Under the pieces are notes generated by a model. The model was not told where the DNA came from. It did not search any database and saw only the letters and a program-made list of their open reading frames with translations. A DNA stretch of 64,000 nt, taken from assembly GCA_030272585.1 (NCBI GenBank), contig BSYQ01000003.1, forward strand, positions 868,001 to 932,000, given 5' to 3'. This DNA comes from Bryopsis sp. KO-2023 (Eukaryota > Chlorophyta > Ulvophyceae > Bryopsidales > Bryopsidaceae). This document shows positions 50,601-62,692 of this stretch, in pieces. Made by a program: the position numbers and the translations under genes. Every line of letters starts with the position of its first letter. Positions within the stretch are counted from its first letter, which is position 1.

Positions 50601-53600
50601 CAATGGAGGATATTTTCCTTTGCATTGAAAGTGAATTTTCGTGGAAAAGTAAAAAAAAACTTTGTTATGATTTTTTCAGTGTGGATCCAATCGGAAAGGA
50701 AAGAAAACAAACCCCGAAGAAAGCTCATGTGTACAAGTATCCATCGACGGCGAATTAGAAATTCAAACAGAGTGAGTCTTAAAAAGCAAAAAAAACAACA
50801 ACTATCCTCTTGAAAACAAGTTGTGATGGACTGCTGTTTATTCATCAAATACTCAATTGTTACAAAAGAGAGAGGGCTTGGAAAAAAATGCTTTGTGTGT
50901 GTGAGTTGGTTTTCTTTTTTCTTTTGTGAACTCAGGTACAATTTATTTCTTCCGAAAGGCATTATGTACAGTAAGAAAGCTGGGCTTCTGACTAAGAAGA
51001 AAACAGCAAAATTTGGCGGGCTGAGGACTTTCCGAATTCCTCTGCGGGCAAAACAGAGGTATTGTCGAAGCATTGTTCGACATCTTATGGTTTTTTCAGG
51101 GAACACAAAAAAAAGAGACTCAAGCTTCAAAAAGAAACAAAAAACATATTTTTTTAAAAATGCCAATGAGTAAAAACTTTCCAATGAACTTTCCTGTTCC
51201 TTTCTGTTAATCTGATGAATACGAAAATATTTTCGAAAGAATTTTTGTTCAGGAAACAAGAAGCAAAAGCAGAATTTGAAGTTTGAAGTTTGAAATCAAT
51301 TGGGTGACAGGGAGGTTGGAAAAGCAACTTGTGTGTGTGGTGTTTTTTTTTCTTTTTCTCAGAGTGAGCAGCAGAGTCCTTCGATTGAATCTTCCACATG
51401 GGTTGGAAGAATCAAACAGCAAAGGAGTTGAAGCGCTGAAGCAACAGTTTGAGTTTATCAGCACCGAAACTGAGGAAAAGGTGAAAATAAATATATATAA
51501 AAAACCCCTTTCCCACATCAAGAAAGTAACTAGCTGCCACCCTTTAGTCATCATTCCCTGAAACAAATGTTTGATTTCGAGGTCAGTCAGAAGGTATTTC
51601 ATATCTCAACATTAGTGAAGGCCCTGGTTTGGTGTTGTCAAATTCTATGAAGGGGGAAATTTCGGATGAGGCCACCCTCCCCCCCCCAAAAAAAAAGAAA
51701 AGAAAAAAAGCATAGAAAATGCGATGGAAAATTATTTTTTGGGAATGTGTAAACGGTTGCCTGTTTTTGATTGATCGATTTCTTTTGACTTAATTGAGTT
51801 TCGACACATTTATGGTCTCTTTTTTTTGTTGAATTTTGATTGTTCAGTCATTTTCTTAAATCAATTTTTTTTTTCTGTAACGCCATTTGTCTGTTTGTTT
51901 TCTCGAGCAGATCGATTTTGATATGACCCTCAAGAATAAAGGGACTTTGGAAATCAGAGCTGAATTGATGCCATCAACAGAATACAGGTAAAAAATAAAG
52001 CTTGAATATACGGCGAAAAAAGAAGTAAAAAAAACCAAACTTGTGAAATAGGATTCCGCTCATTCTACTTTCTAATCACTCGGGTGGTGTTTGTTGAAAC
52101 CACGATGATCTGTGTGTAGACCTGATTCTTTGCTCTTTCTTCAATGATCCATGTTGGGGAAAAAAAACGATCTTTCTTTTCTGGGAATTTTGGATGTTTT
52201 GGCATGTGCATAATGAAAAGCTGGTTGATTTTATTCATATTCTTTTTTTTTAATTTCTAGGTTGAACGTGATCGAATCGAACGATGTGTTGGATGGCTTT
52301 GGACTTCCGCTGCTTGGCTCATCTACTTTGATGGAGACTGTGGGGCTGGAAGATAAATTTGGTGTTGTTGATGCAGCAAAGTAAGGCCCAACAGGAATGG
52401 GAAAATGCATTTCGATAATAGAAGAGCAAGATATATTTTTCTTTTGATACATGATACAACCTTTCGATCACTTGTCTTATTGAATTTAAAAAGTGGAATA
52501 AATAAACAAAAGAGCAATATTTGTTGTCTGGCTGCAAAAAGGGGAAAGCAAAAAGAGTGAGAAATGGAAAAGAAGGAAGAAAGCTGGTGGAATTCGACTG
52601 TGAATCTGGGGAAGTCGGTTTTATTACGAGGGCATGGGCTTTCAGAACTCAATTGCAGAGTTCTCAGCCTTGATGCAACACAATCTAATAGAAAATAAGA
52701 AAATAAGAATACTGATATCAAATTCCTGTGTCGGAAAAAAGAACGCCACAGTTGGTTGTTATTTCTTGTATTTTTTCGAGTTTTTTTTTTTTCCGTTGTG
52801 AACTCAGTGGGATGATTTTCGAGGCTGGCGAAGACTGGGGTAAAAAATTGGTTGCTGCATACATTGGCAATTCAGTAAAAGCCAAATGCCCTGGAGTGCC
52901 ACCAGCCACTGTCAATGCTTACAGAGTCCTCGGTCAAAAAGAGTTAAAATCTGCCCTTGGAGCTCAACTGAATGGTGTTCCTTCCAAGTCCATTGCCGAT
53001 CGATTCCGAAGTCCAGGTCAGACATATTGATCATCTCAGAAAAAATTCTACAAATAAAATAGATCGAATTATGTACATCTTTTTATGTGCATGTACTTTT
53101 TAATCAATGCTTTTGAACATTTAATTCTGTTTTGCATTTTTAGCAATGCGTTCGGGCAATTTTCTGGTTCCTAGATTCCATTTCTTATGCCCTTTTCAAA
53201 TTATTGATATTTCAAATCTTTTTTTTTTCCAGGGCTGTCATTCACTCGTGAGGGAAATGATAAGCTTGGAGAGTTGGCCGAAGCCGACATATCCAAGCTG
53301 TTGAAGCCCAGCGGCATCGTATTATTTGAACATTGCGTGAAGGGATTCTACCAGTAAGCCAAAAACCTGTTTCATATTCTATCGTTCGAAAAAAAATAAA
53401 TTGCAATTTTCAGACTGAGAGCTCCCCTGAAACGCTCCCAGTCATTTTCTTTTTCTTTTTCTCGCTTTGTCATTATATTAAACTTTTGTTTCACTTTGCT
53501 TTGTTAAATTTTTGGTTCTTTTTTGGTTTGTTTTGTTTTTCCCCCTCCAGGAGTCGTATCGATGTGAACATGGTGACTGAAACTGATTTGCAAGTGATTG

Positions 53601-56600
53601 CGCTGGGCTCCTCCGTGGGTTCCAGTCTAGTTTTCGTAACTTCCATGAAAACTGGAAAGCCTGTCAGTGGGGCCAAAGTCATGCTTTACAGGAATAGCTT
53701 CAACCGATTTGAGGTGAGTTCTGTTAAAACTAAAATACAACCGTCAAAATTAGGCTTTCGTTGACCTGGGTTCGAATCCTGATGAACAGTCATTTTTCTT
53801 TTCGAAAAAAAGTCGGTCCAAGGAAATCAATGGCTTGGAACACCTGATCATGACATGCAAATATGTAGAGATGTATATTTGCCTGTGCCCCCCCCCCCCC
53901 GAAAAAAAGCCATCAACATAAATCCACGACTTACCGCCCTTTCTCATTTTCCTTTGTGTGTGTGTGCAGGAAGTGAACAAACTGGACCCCCAGGTCATCA
54001 AACCTGTTGCTCATAGCAAAACCAATGAAGACGGAATAGCTCTGTTCGACGAATCCTTCTCCGAGATGCATTTGCATGTCGAGCACAGGAAAGATGCAGT
54101 GTTGATGCCGGGCATCCGCAGCGGGCATTTCAACGGAGGCCCCGACGATGTCGCCAGACTCGTTTTGGACAAGAAATTAGCCCAACCTGGTCAATCAATG
54201 CACATCAAAGGTGATATTCCCAATCAATCCATTAATCCATTATCCACACTGCCCCCACACGGATGTATATACATTATCCTTAGTTTTTTCCGGTTCTGCT
54301 CGATAGGTTTCAATGGTTACCACAATTGCCTTGCAGTTCTTTGTATTGTGATGCCCATCCCCGGCCGGCACTCGGAAAAACATGAATTTGCTGATTACTT
54401 TCTTTTTTTTCTTTTTTAGGCTATGTGCTGAAACCTACCGGGAAAGACGATTTGAGCTGGGAGCCCAAGCCTCTTGTCAATCCAATCGTCAAGCTCAGTC
54501 CATCCTTGAACCCAGACGAAATCACCCCGGACCAATTCTCAGTAGAAATGGATGAGAAATTTGGAACTTTTGAGCTGGAAATCCCCATCCCTGAGGGTGC
54601 CCCTCTCAAAGAGTACTCCGTTGATTTGCTCAGTGAAAATTCTCTGAATGATTACTTCTATTTGACTTCGGCGAGGTTCACTGTGGCGGACCCCAGGCCG
54701 CCAACCGTGGAACTGACAATCGATGCACCTTTCTGGGTAAGATATTTTATTTTTTTGGTGTTTTTTGTCTCTATCGACAAAAGCACCGGCTTTTACAGGT
54801 GCCACATTCTTGTGGTAATTTTTTTCTTCACAAAACTGTCACAATTTCTGGTTTTGATATTTTTTTTGAATTTTTTGGTTTTGAAATGGTTGTGTTGCAG
54901 GCTCGTCCCAATTCCACGGTTACAATCGATTTGACTGCTGAAAGCTTCATTGGATCTGCCGTTGGTGATGCTGAAATTACCTTGAAATGGAGTATTCCTG
55001 GTGAGAGAATTTCCCATTAGCTCAATCAACTTTGATTTTTTTTTAAATACAGAGATTGAACTAATAAAACAAACCAAGGGTGAATGTTCGTGGCGAAATC
55101 GGCCATTTTTTGGTATTCTAATCAACAGGTCCCTCCAGTTGGAAAATAGCCCGAGGATTTTCCAACTAACTAGTCGTTTGTGGTGTGCTCTACAGGCTCT
55201 GAAAAGAGTTTGGACGGTGAGATCGAGGTCAAAACAGATGCCTCAGGGAAAGGAAAGGCCGAGATTGATTTGTCTGACCTGGAAACCATCCCCAAGCCTG
55301 GTCAAACTTTGACAATCGACGCTACCTGGGTTGGACCCACAAGAGAGCTCATTGAGAAATCGACATCTGTAATGTACGGGATTTTCTGATGATTTGCTGA
55401 AAAATCTGGTCAGACAACGAGCGAAGTAAAAGTTCCATGGGAAAACTAACATCTTATATATTGTAGTGATTTTTTTTCATGTGTGTGGAAAATCAGGTTG
55501 GAGGTGGCTGATGTGAAGTTGAAATTCAGACGGACCGTAGCGACGGATTTTCCTGGGCAAGAATTTGGGGTCCTGGCGGAGCTGACGGATTTGAAAGGGG
55601 TGCCCTTCGAGAAAACAAACCTGCTTTTGGAATTGAAGCAGTTGGATGAATCAATGGAGGAGAGGCCACTCGCCTCCGACTTGGAGCCTTTGGATGGGAG
55701 CATTGTGGATTCGTGTGAAATCGCATCAGGTGTTGTGTCCTTGCTTGTTGGTTTTTTCCCCTTTTTGTTTTTTTTTTGGGGGGGGTCCATTGGGATGCCT
55801 ATGAAATATATGACCAATTTGGTGACTAATTTCCCCTCGTTTGCTATTTTTTCAAGATTCGGAAGCGTTTGGATGTCGATTTTCTCTTCCTGATGTGGGG
55901 GCTTTTGCTTTGGAATCCTGCATTGAGGTTCCAGAGGAGGGAACTGAAAAAGACATCATGGTTTGCACCAGAGTCTTTCTGGGAAAAACTGCAAAAGAAT
56001 GGGAAGCACGAGGGTAGGGCCGTTGTCTCGAATCCATAAATATCTTCTGACTTTCTTTCTTTTTTTTCCTCTGTTCTTCTTTATTATTTTTCTCCAACGT
56101 TGCTAATTGTGATCTGGATACGAAGGGACTCTTTTTTTCCACCATTACTGTTTATATATTTTTTTTCTTGATTCGGAGGATTTTTTCTTTTTTTTCTAGG
56201 AACAAAAAGGTGTGCTGGATCTTCCCTGCATTAATTTTCTTTTCATAAGGCCCTGTCCATTTTTTTCTTTTTATAAGGTATCGGGAAAGCACCAGGAAAC
56301 CCCCATCATTTTTGTTTTTGTTTTGGGGGGGGTTTGTGTGTGAAATTTCAACCATTTTTTTGCAGGCCGATCGAAGATCACATCCTGAAACTGGGTTTCC
56401 AGAAGCTGGATGCAGCTGGGTCCAAAGTCGGGGGAACAGCGAAGTTTGGAATAGAAAATCCTTTCCACAACGTGAAGGCCATTTTGATGTGGGGGAGCAA
56501 ACTCGGAACGCAACACAAGGTAATAATCCAGTGTGGGGTCCGTGGGGACCCAAGTTCAAACCCGCTTTTCCTGTAAAATTTCCCAAATTTACTTTGGATG

Positions 56601-59600
56601 ACACAGCACAAAAAAGAAATGGCACATTTGCCATCAGAAATCCAGGTTTTGTTTTTTGGGGTTTTTTTGGGTTTTTTGGGTTTTTTTTTTTGGGGGGGGG
56701 GGGGCGGGGTTGGTGAGCGAATGTGAATGAATCGTATGGAATCTCAATGAACCCCCTTTTTGTGTTTTTGTTTTCTTTCTTTTTCGACAGATGATTTCAC
56801 TGGAGGATTTTTCATTCAACGAGGTGGAAATCGAACTGGGTAAAAATTGCGTGGCAGGGTGCAGCGTGAAATTCGCTGTCTCCATCCCTAGACAGACCTC
56901 GGGGGCCATTTTGGAAAGCAAAATTCCGGTGTCGAAGGTTTTTGATCTGGCAATGCCTCACAGCACTTCCTATGATGCAGACATCACAGTGGAACAAGTG
57001 AGCCATTTTTTTTTCTTTTCCTGAAAACAGACTATTGTTCGAATTTTTTCCGAAGCCATCAAAAATGCCTTCGGAATGGATGTCTTTCCTGCTCCTTTTT
57101 TGTCACATTGATGCAACCTCATTTTGCTGTTTTTGTGGGGGCAAAACTGAAAAATGTAGATTTAATAATAAGTCGAGCGAAACCAAGGCAATGGCTACTT
57201 TGACAAAAAAAAAATCAAAGGTAGCCATTGCCTCGGTTTCGCTCAACAGAAGTTTGAACAGAGTTGGGATTGTGGCAAAAATCCGCACCCCCCCCCCCCC
57301 CCCCCCTCCTCAGAAAAAAAAGTGGAAAAAAGAAGCAGCATGGACCAACCGAAAAGGGACCAGTAAATACTTGTACAAATTTTCAAATTTGTTCATGAGT
57401 AGTTTTTTTCAACCATTGGGTGCAAAACTCTTCAGGATACTTCTTTCGACGTGGACCTGTCCTTCCCAGACCTGGCAGCAGACGAAAACAACGATTTCGT
57501 TTTGCCTCCCGGCGAAACCACAAAAATCGAAGTGCAAATTCAAGAAGGAGGACCAGGGGAGGCCGACGTGACAGTGGTGGCGGTGGACAAGGCAATTTTG
57601 GATTTGATCCCTCATGCACTACAGGACGTGGCGTCTGATTTCGTTTTGGATTTCACGGGCTCGTTTGCGATGGAGGAGTCTGCTGAATATCTGGTTGCGC
57701 CATCTGCCATCAAAAGCTTGATTCAGGATTTTGCGAGGAGGAAAAAGTTGGATCCCTGGTTCTATCCAGTGTTAGAGGTGATTGATAAATGGGTGCATGA
57801 AACAACGTACATTATCGGTGCATTACAGTTGTTTCTTTTTCTTTCGATCACCATTTTGGCAGAAAGAGTAACCATTTTGTTTAATTTTTATTTTTTTGGA
57901 TTGATCTGTTCGTTCAATCTGGGGTTTTCACCAACAAGCAAGAAACACCTTTCAGAAAAACATTTAAAATCATAGAAATAGAGTTGGTTGACTTACCCCC
58001 CCCCCCCCCCCCCCCCCCCGAAAAAGAAAAACACTACTGGATGCAAGACAGATCATGCATCAATAACATCGAAAAAGAAGAAGAATCTTGGTTTATTGAA
58101 TAACAGCAACGAAAATTTTATTTGTGGGTTTTATAGGCAAGACATGGTCGTGGCGTTGACTTGAGCGACGAAGAGTATCTGGAGCAAAACAGCGAATTCA
58201 TCACTTCATATGAAACGCACAGCTCTTTCGGTGAGAGCTTCCTTCCTCTTTTTTTAACCTTCGAAAAATCTTCTTTTCCTCTACTGCTTTTTGTTATTCG
58301 TTTATTTGTTACTCAGAATTGGTTATCACCTCCATGCTACGAGAGGAATCACACCAAAACATATCTATTCCATGCAAAAATCCAAAGCTTTTCCCATCTG
58401 ATTTCCAAGAATGCTGAAAGAATTAGAAAAACACGAAGATCACACAAAGCTGGGAAGGGTTTTTCGGAAATGAGCGAATGTGTTATCCAGGGGGTGGACG
58501 TGGGCGTGGGGGTGGTTTTGCCACTGTTCGGACATTTGCCAGGAGCGACGCGTTGGCTTTCAGCAGTAATGCTGCTGTACAACCTCCCGCAGCAGAACCT
58601 TCCACGGCTGTCTTCTCAGTGGGAACCAAAGGACGGTCTGCCTCTTTTGGACCCCCTCCCCAATTGAGTGCCAAAATTGCTGTTGCTGATGATGCCATTG
58701 GAGGAGCAGGGTTTGCTGCAGAAGGCCCAAAGATTTCCGTTCGGGTTCAAAAAGGCTTCCTTTCCACACCCCTGTTTGAATCGGGGGTTACAGAAGGGGG
58801 AATTGCGGCAGTCAATTTCACGGCTCCTGATAACTTGGGGACGTTCATTGTGAGGGCCTACGCTTCCACAGGTATGACTAACCAGTAAATATATATATCG
58901 AATTGATCGACCCCAGGTGGAGCCCTGTTTTTCTAAATAACATATTAATGCACATATCTGAAAGGCATTGGTTGGCGTGCATTTGGGGTCTTTGTCATTT
59001 AGCCTGAAAGAAGTCGATTTTTCTCATTACTGTTCGCAGGCACCGGTCGATTTGGGAATGCGGAAGAAGAGCTGATTGTTCGACGGGTGATTTCTTTGAC
59101 ACCATCGGCCCCCAGATTCGCAAGAGTGGGGGATGTATTCGAGGCAGGTGCTGTGGTGACTGTTTCTGGATCTTCCAAGAATAGACCAAGTGTTTCGGTC
59201 AGAGTTTTGATGGAGGGTGAAACTGGGGAGAGGTTGGAATTGGTGGATGGTGGTGAAAGGACATATAATGCCAGTGATGATGGGACCGATGAGATCAGGT
59301 TTCGATTCAGAGCCAAACGAGTGGGGGATGCGACTTTCAAAATTATTGCAGGTGAGGTTTTGTGGATACGCTGCATGCAGGCAAAACTTAATTTGTTTGG
59401 TGATGTATATAGATGTATTTTCGTGAACTGAAAATTGGTCATCCTTGAATGCGATGGGAGTGCTGCAAAATGCATTGCTTTTTGTCAGTGACCCTGTTAT
59501 ATACCCTTTCCTAAGCGTTTTTTTTTTTAAATATTAGTACTGAATAGTAGTAATATTTATCAGTATTTTTGGTTGCTCAACAATATGTATATATATTATA

Positions 59601-62600
59601 GTATATAGAGAGAGCTGAACATGATTTTCTGTGTCCGAAAAGATGTGGATGGAGCGGGCGATGCATTGGTGATCGATTTTCCAATAGAAGGATTGCAAGA
59701 GGCAGTCACGGTGGCTTCTTCTTTTGCGATCGATGGAAATTCATCCCAACAATGGACCGAAGGCCTTCAATTGCCGAACGCCGTTCCAGGAAGCGGGGAT
59801 GTGAAAATTCAAGCTGGGGTCGGCCGGATGCCTGTCATTCTGTCCCTTGCCGAGGAAATCTACTTGCAAAACCCAAAGTGAGTGCTCGGCTCCCGTTTCT
59901 TCCCTGATTTTTATTGTCAAATTTCTCTTTCTTCCATCCAATGAACAAAAAGAATTTGAATTTTTTATTTTTATTTGAAACAATTACAAATAACATATGC
60001 TTTTGTTTTAATACATTTACAATGAAGCAAAAAAAGATGAAATCTGTGTTGTACGATTTGTTCTTAATTTATTTTTATTTTTTCTGCTCATTCATTGGCT
60101 TCAATTTCTTTTTTTTTTTCTTGTTTTTGTAAAGTTTCTTAATTTTTAATTTTTCATGAATTTGCTCCGTCTTTTTTTACATATCATGTGCATAACGGTT
60201 CCTTTTTTTTCTTTCCCCTACAGCCATGAATGCCCGCTCCATCCGCACCACTCCTTGGCTCTATCGGCCATCCCTTTCATCACCGAAACCTACAAAGTGC
60301 TGCACTTGGACAGAAATGCTCTGGCTCCCCAAACCGGAGATATCTTGAGCGGAATGCTGACTAATTTGACAGCTGCTATCGAATCATTGAAAGAAATGAC
60401 CACCGATAGACTCGGCCTCACAAGAGACAACATAGAGCGGTGTCGACGAGAAGGAAGCGTTCGTTCCTTTCAAAGAACCCCATCAATCCACTTGAATGCC
60501 CAAGGGGTGTGGCTGCTGGCGACTCTCAGAGCAGATATCGGAAATTCTTTACTGGAGGTATGTGTTTGTGTTGATTTTCTTCATTTTTTGTCTTTTTTTT
60601 TAAAGATATTGGATTGTGGTGGGGTTTTCAAAAATTAGTTTGGTTATGTACATTTGAAAAACAAGGTTTGAAACGAAGAATCAATCATGATTGTGGATGG
60701 TGGTCGTGCTTTGGAAGAATAATTCTTGGTGAATGTATTGTGCAGGATGCAGAGGGGACAAGGTCGAATTCGCTGGCGTCGTTCGAGGAAACATGGACTT
60801 CAGTGCTTTCACAGGCTCTTGCGATCGAAGCTGTTAGGTCCAGAAACAGCCGATTTCCATTTCCCATCAGTGCAGGCACTGTGGCTGTGGCAAGGTAACA
60901 AATGCAAATAAATAAAAAGAATCAAGACGAATCGAACCGTAACAATTTTGTGTTTTGTTCGCATTTTCTAGAAGGTTGTTTTTCATTGTATCTTTCTGCT
61001 TCCTCGTTTTGGCGATTTTTTCAACATCGTTTGTGCGCTGTTCTGTCGCAGATGGGCTCTCGGCGGAAATTGGACCCCTCCATTTCAAATTGATGAAACC
61101 ATCGAGCGAGACTTGTCCATGCAACGATTGTCGGAAGAATTTGACAATTTGAGTGTCGTTCATCAAGCCTACTACGTCCATGCACGGTTGGGAATGTTTG
61201 ATGGCATCAATCACCCTGATGTGCACAAGGCCATCAATACCTGGACGAACAATTTCAGAGTCGGTGGCAGAACCGCATACATCGCTGCTTTCCATGGCTC
61301 AGCCACTCCAGCAAGCAACATTGGAAACTCCCTGGTTTTGTCGGTGATGACGAAGACTGGGATAAGAAATGCTTTGGTGGAGAAGCTGGCAAACTACATC
61401 GGCAGCCCTCCGGTTGGGCCCTATAGAGTGCGATCGTTTGGGAATTTCGACAAGGTGGTGACGATGGTTTCTTTGAGGGACTACGATGTGGCACGAGGGA
61501 GCAATCAGCCAGACCTCGACTTGAAAGTCAGAAGCGGTGAAAAAGATCTTTTGGAGGTACACAGACGTTGCTGCCAAAATATGGGTCCTATGCTCTTCAC
61601 ACACTCCATAGTTATTTCCCACAAGAAATTTCAAATCTGACCCGTTGAGGTTTTTGACGCTTTTGACGACTTTGTGACGTCTTTGTGACGATTTTGATCC
61701 CGAGGTTATGTCTGTGGCTTTCAGGTTCTGTTTCAAGGCAACAACCAGGTGGTGGCATCATCCTCGACCCCGTGGGAAGCCCTGGCCTCTCCTCCCGAAC
61801 CCCTCGAATTCCAAGCTCAAGGAATTGGCGAGGTGACCCTGGCGGCATCCCTCTCATTCGTGCCAGCAAAACTCCTCCCATTCCCGACCTACAGAGGCAT
61901 GTTCATCGAACGGAGCATAACGATTTCGGAGTCGGAAAACGGGGCCTCGCTGAAGACCATCCCTGTGGGCTCCGTGGTGGAGGTTTCTGTTCAGATGACC
62001 ACTCCCGATCGACTGGATGAGACCACTGTCAGGGTTTTGATGCCTGCTGGATTGGAACCCATCGACCCTAACGTGGATGGCTCAGGCAATTTCTGCCCAG
62101 TGCCGTTTTACTCATTCTTTGGTGGAAATTCCTTCTTTTCTTTCTTTTCATGTCCTGAACAGGTATGTCGCCCCCCCCCCCCCCCAACACACACATCCCC
62201 ACTTTTTTGTTTTCTGATTGGCTCACTTCACATGTGGAATTAAAAACATCATCATACCCAGCTGGAACTTTTTGCTCTTTCTTTCCTGTATTATCCACCT
62301 TATCCACCACACATATTTGACCTTTTTTTTCTTGGTTTTTCTCTTAACAGGAGACTCGGCCTTCAGTCGTGACATTCAACTACAGAAGCTTGACCGCGGG
62401 GACCCACACTCTCAGCTTCCGAGCAGTTGCTGCGACTGCTGGTGAATTCGCTCTTCCCCCAGTCAGGGCATTTGTCAACGAACAGCCTGAATTGATGGGA
62501 CTGAGCAAAGCGGGCAGTCTCACCATCTGTACTGGAAAAGATTGCCAAGCTGTAGAGGACTCATTGCCCAAGATACCCAAAATGTGTCCAAAGAACTGCA

Positions 62601-62692
62601 ATGATAACGGAGGGTGCGATTTGGACACCGGAAGTTGTTTTTGCTTGCCTGGCTTCGGTGGGGAGGACTGTGGTCAATACACAGCCGCGTGA
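47682..62692 (+). CDS. Secreted alpha-2-macroglobulin, bacterial type, lacking thioester motif, with C-terminal EGF-like domain
   Basis: 33-exon model, ~2174 residues: 47682-47721, 47949-48148, 48568-48636, 49054-49195, 49402-49572, 49766-49827, 50184-50282, 50680-50771, 50936-51058, 51363-51480, 51911-51987, 52261-52380, 52808-53016, 53233-53353, 53551-53713, 53970-54210, 54420-54736, 54901-55000, 55196-55373, 55497-55729, 55857-56013, 56366-56519, 56791-56997, 57436-57777, 58137-58230, 58491-58871, 59040-59351, 59643-59877, 60224-60557, 60746-60894, 61052-61556, 61725-62162, 62351-62692. Every junction is in phase. Signal peptide (GWLGIVLLLSDGVSA) at ~15-29. Macroglobulin blocks: TDLQVIALGSSVGSSLVFVT, TGKPVSGAKVMLY, QPGQSMHIKG (~675), VTVVAVDKAILDLI (~1185), Gly/Arg-rich GGGRGRGGGF (~1278), APDNLGTFIVRAYAS, PRFARVGDVFEAG. 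Where GCxEQ is expected (~1588) the sequence is NHECPLHPHHS. Six-Cys EGF-like end. Expected to act as an extracellular protease trap. Confidence 0.92.
55137..55167 (+). repeat. Perfect 11-bp inverted repeat in an alpha-2-macroglobulin intron
   Basis: AGTTGGAAAAT at 55137-55147 and its exact reverse complement at 55157-55167, with a 9-base loop. It ends about 28 bases before the acceptor of exon 55196-55373, so it could hide or expose the branch-point region in the pre-mRNA. Confidence 0.85.
57175..57244 (+). repeat. Long near-perfect hairpin in an alpha-2-macroglobulin intron
   Basis: Left arm 57175-57203 and right arm 57215-57244 are reverse complements except for one mismatch and one extra G, around an 11-base loop of C plus A10. 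The arms read GAGCGAAACCAAGG... and ...CCTCGGTTTCGCTC. The intron lies between exons 56791-56997 and 57436-57777. Confidence 0.88.
57996..58019 (+). repeat. C24 homopolymer followed by an A-rich tract
   Basis: The longest of many C-then-A junction tracts in the window, lying in the intron between exons 57436-57777 and 58137-58230. Confidence 0.85.

Noticed and set aside
50540-50640. Possible extra alpha-2-macroglobulin exon after CAG at ~50556
   Set aside because: The frame reaches a stop, and joining exon 50184-50282 directly to 50680-50771 is already in phase.
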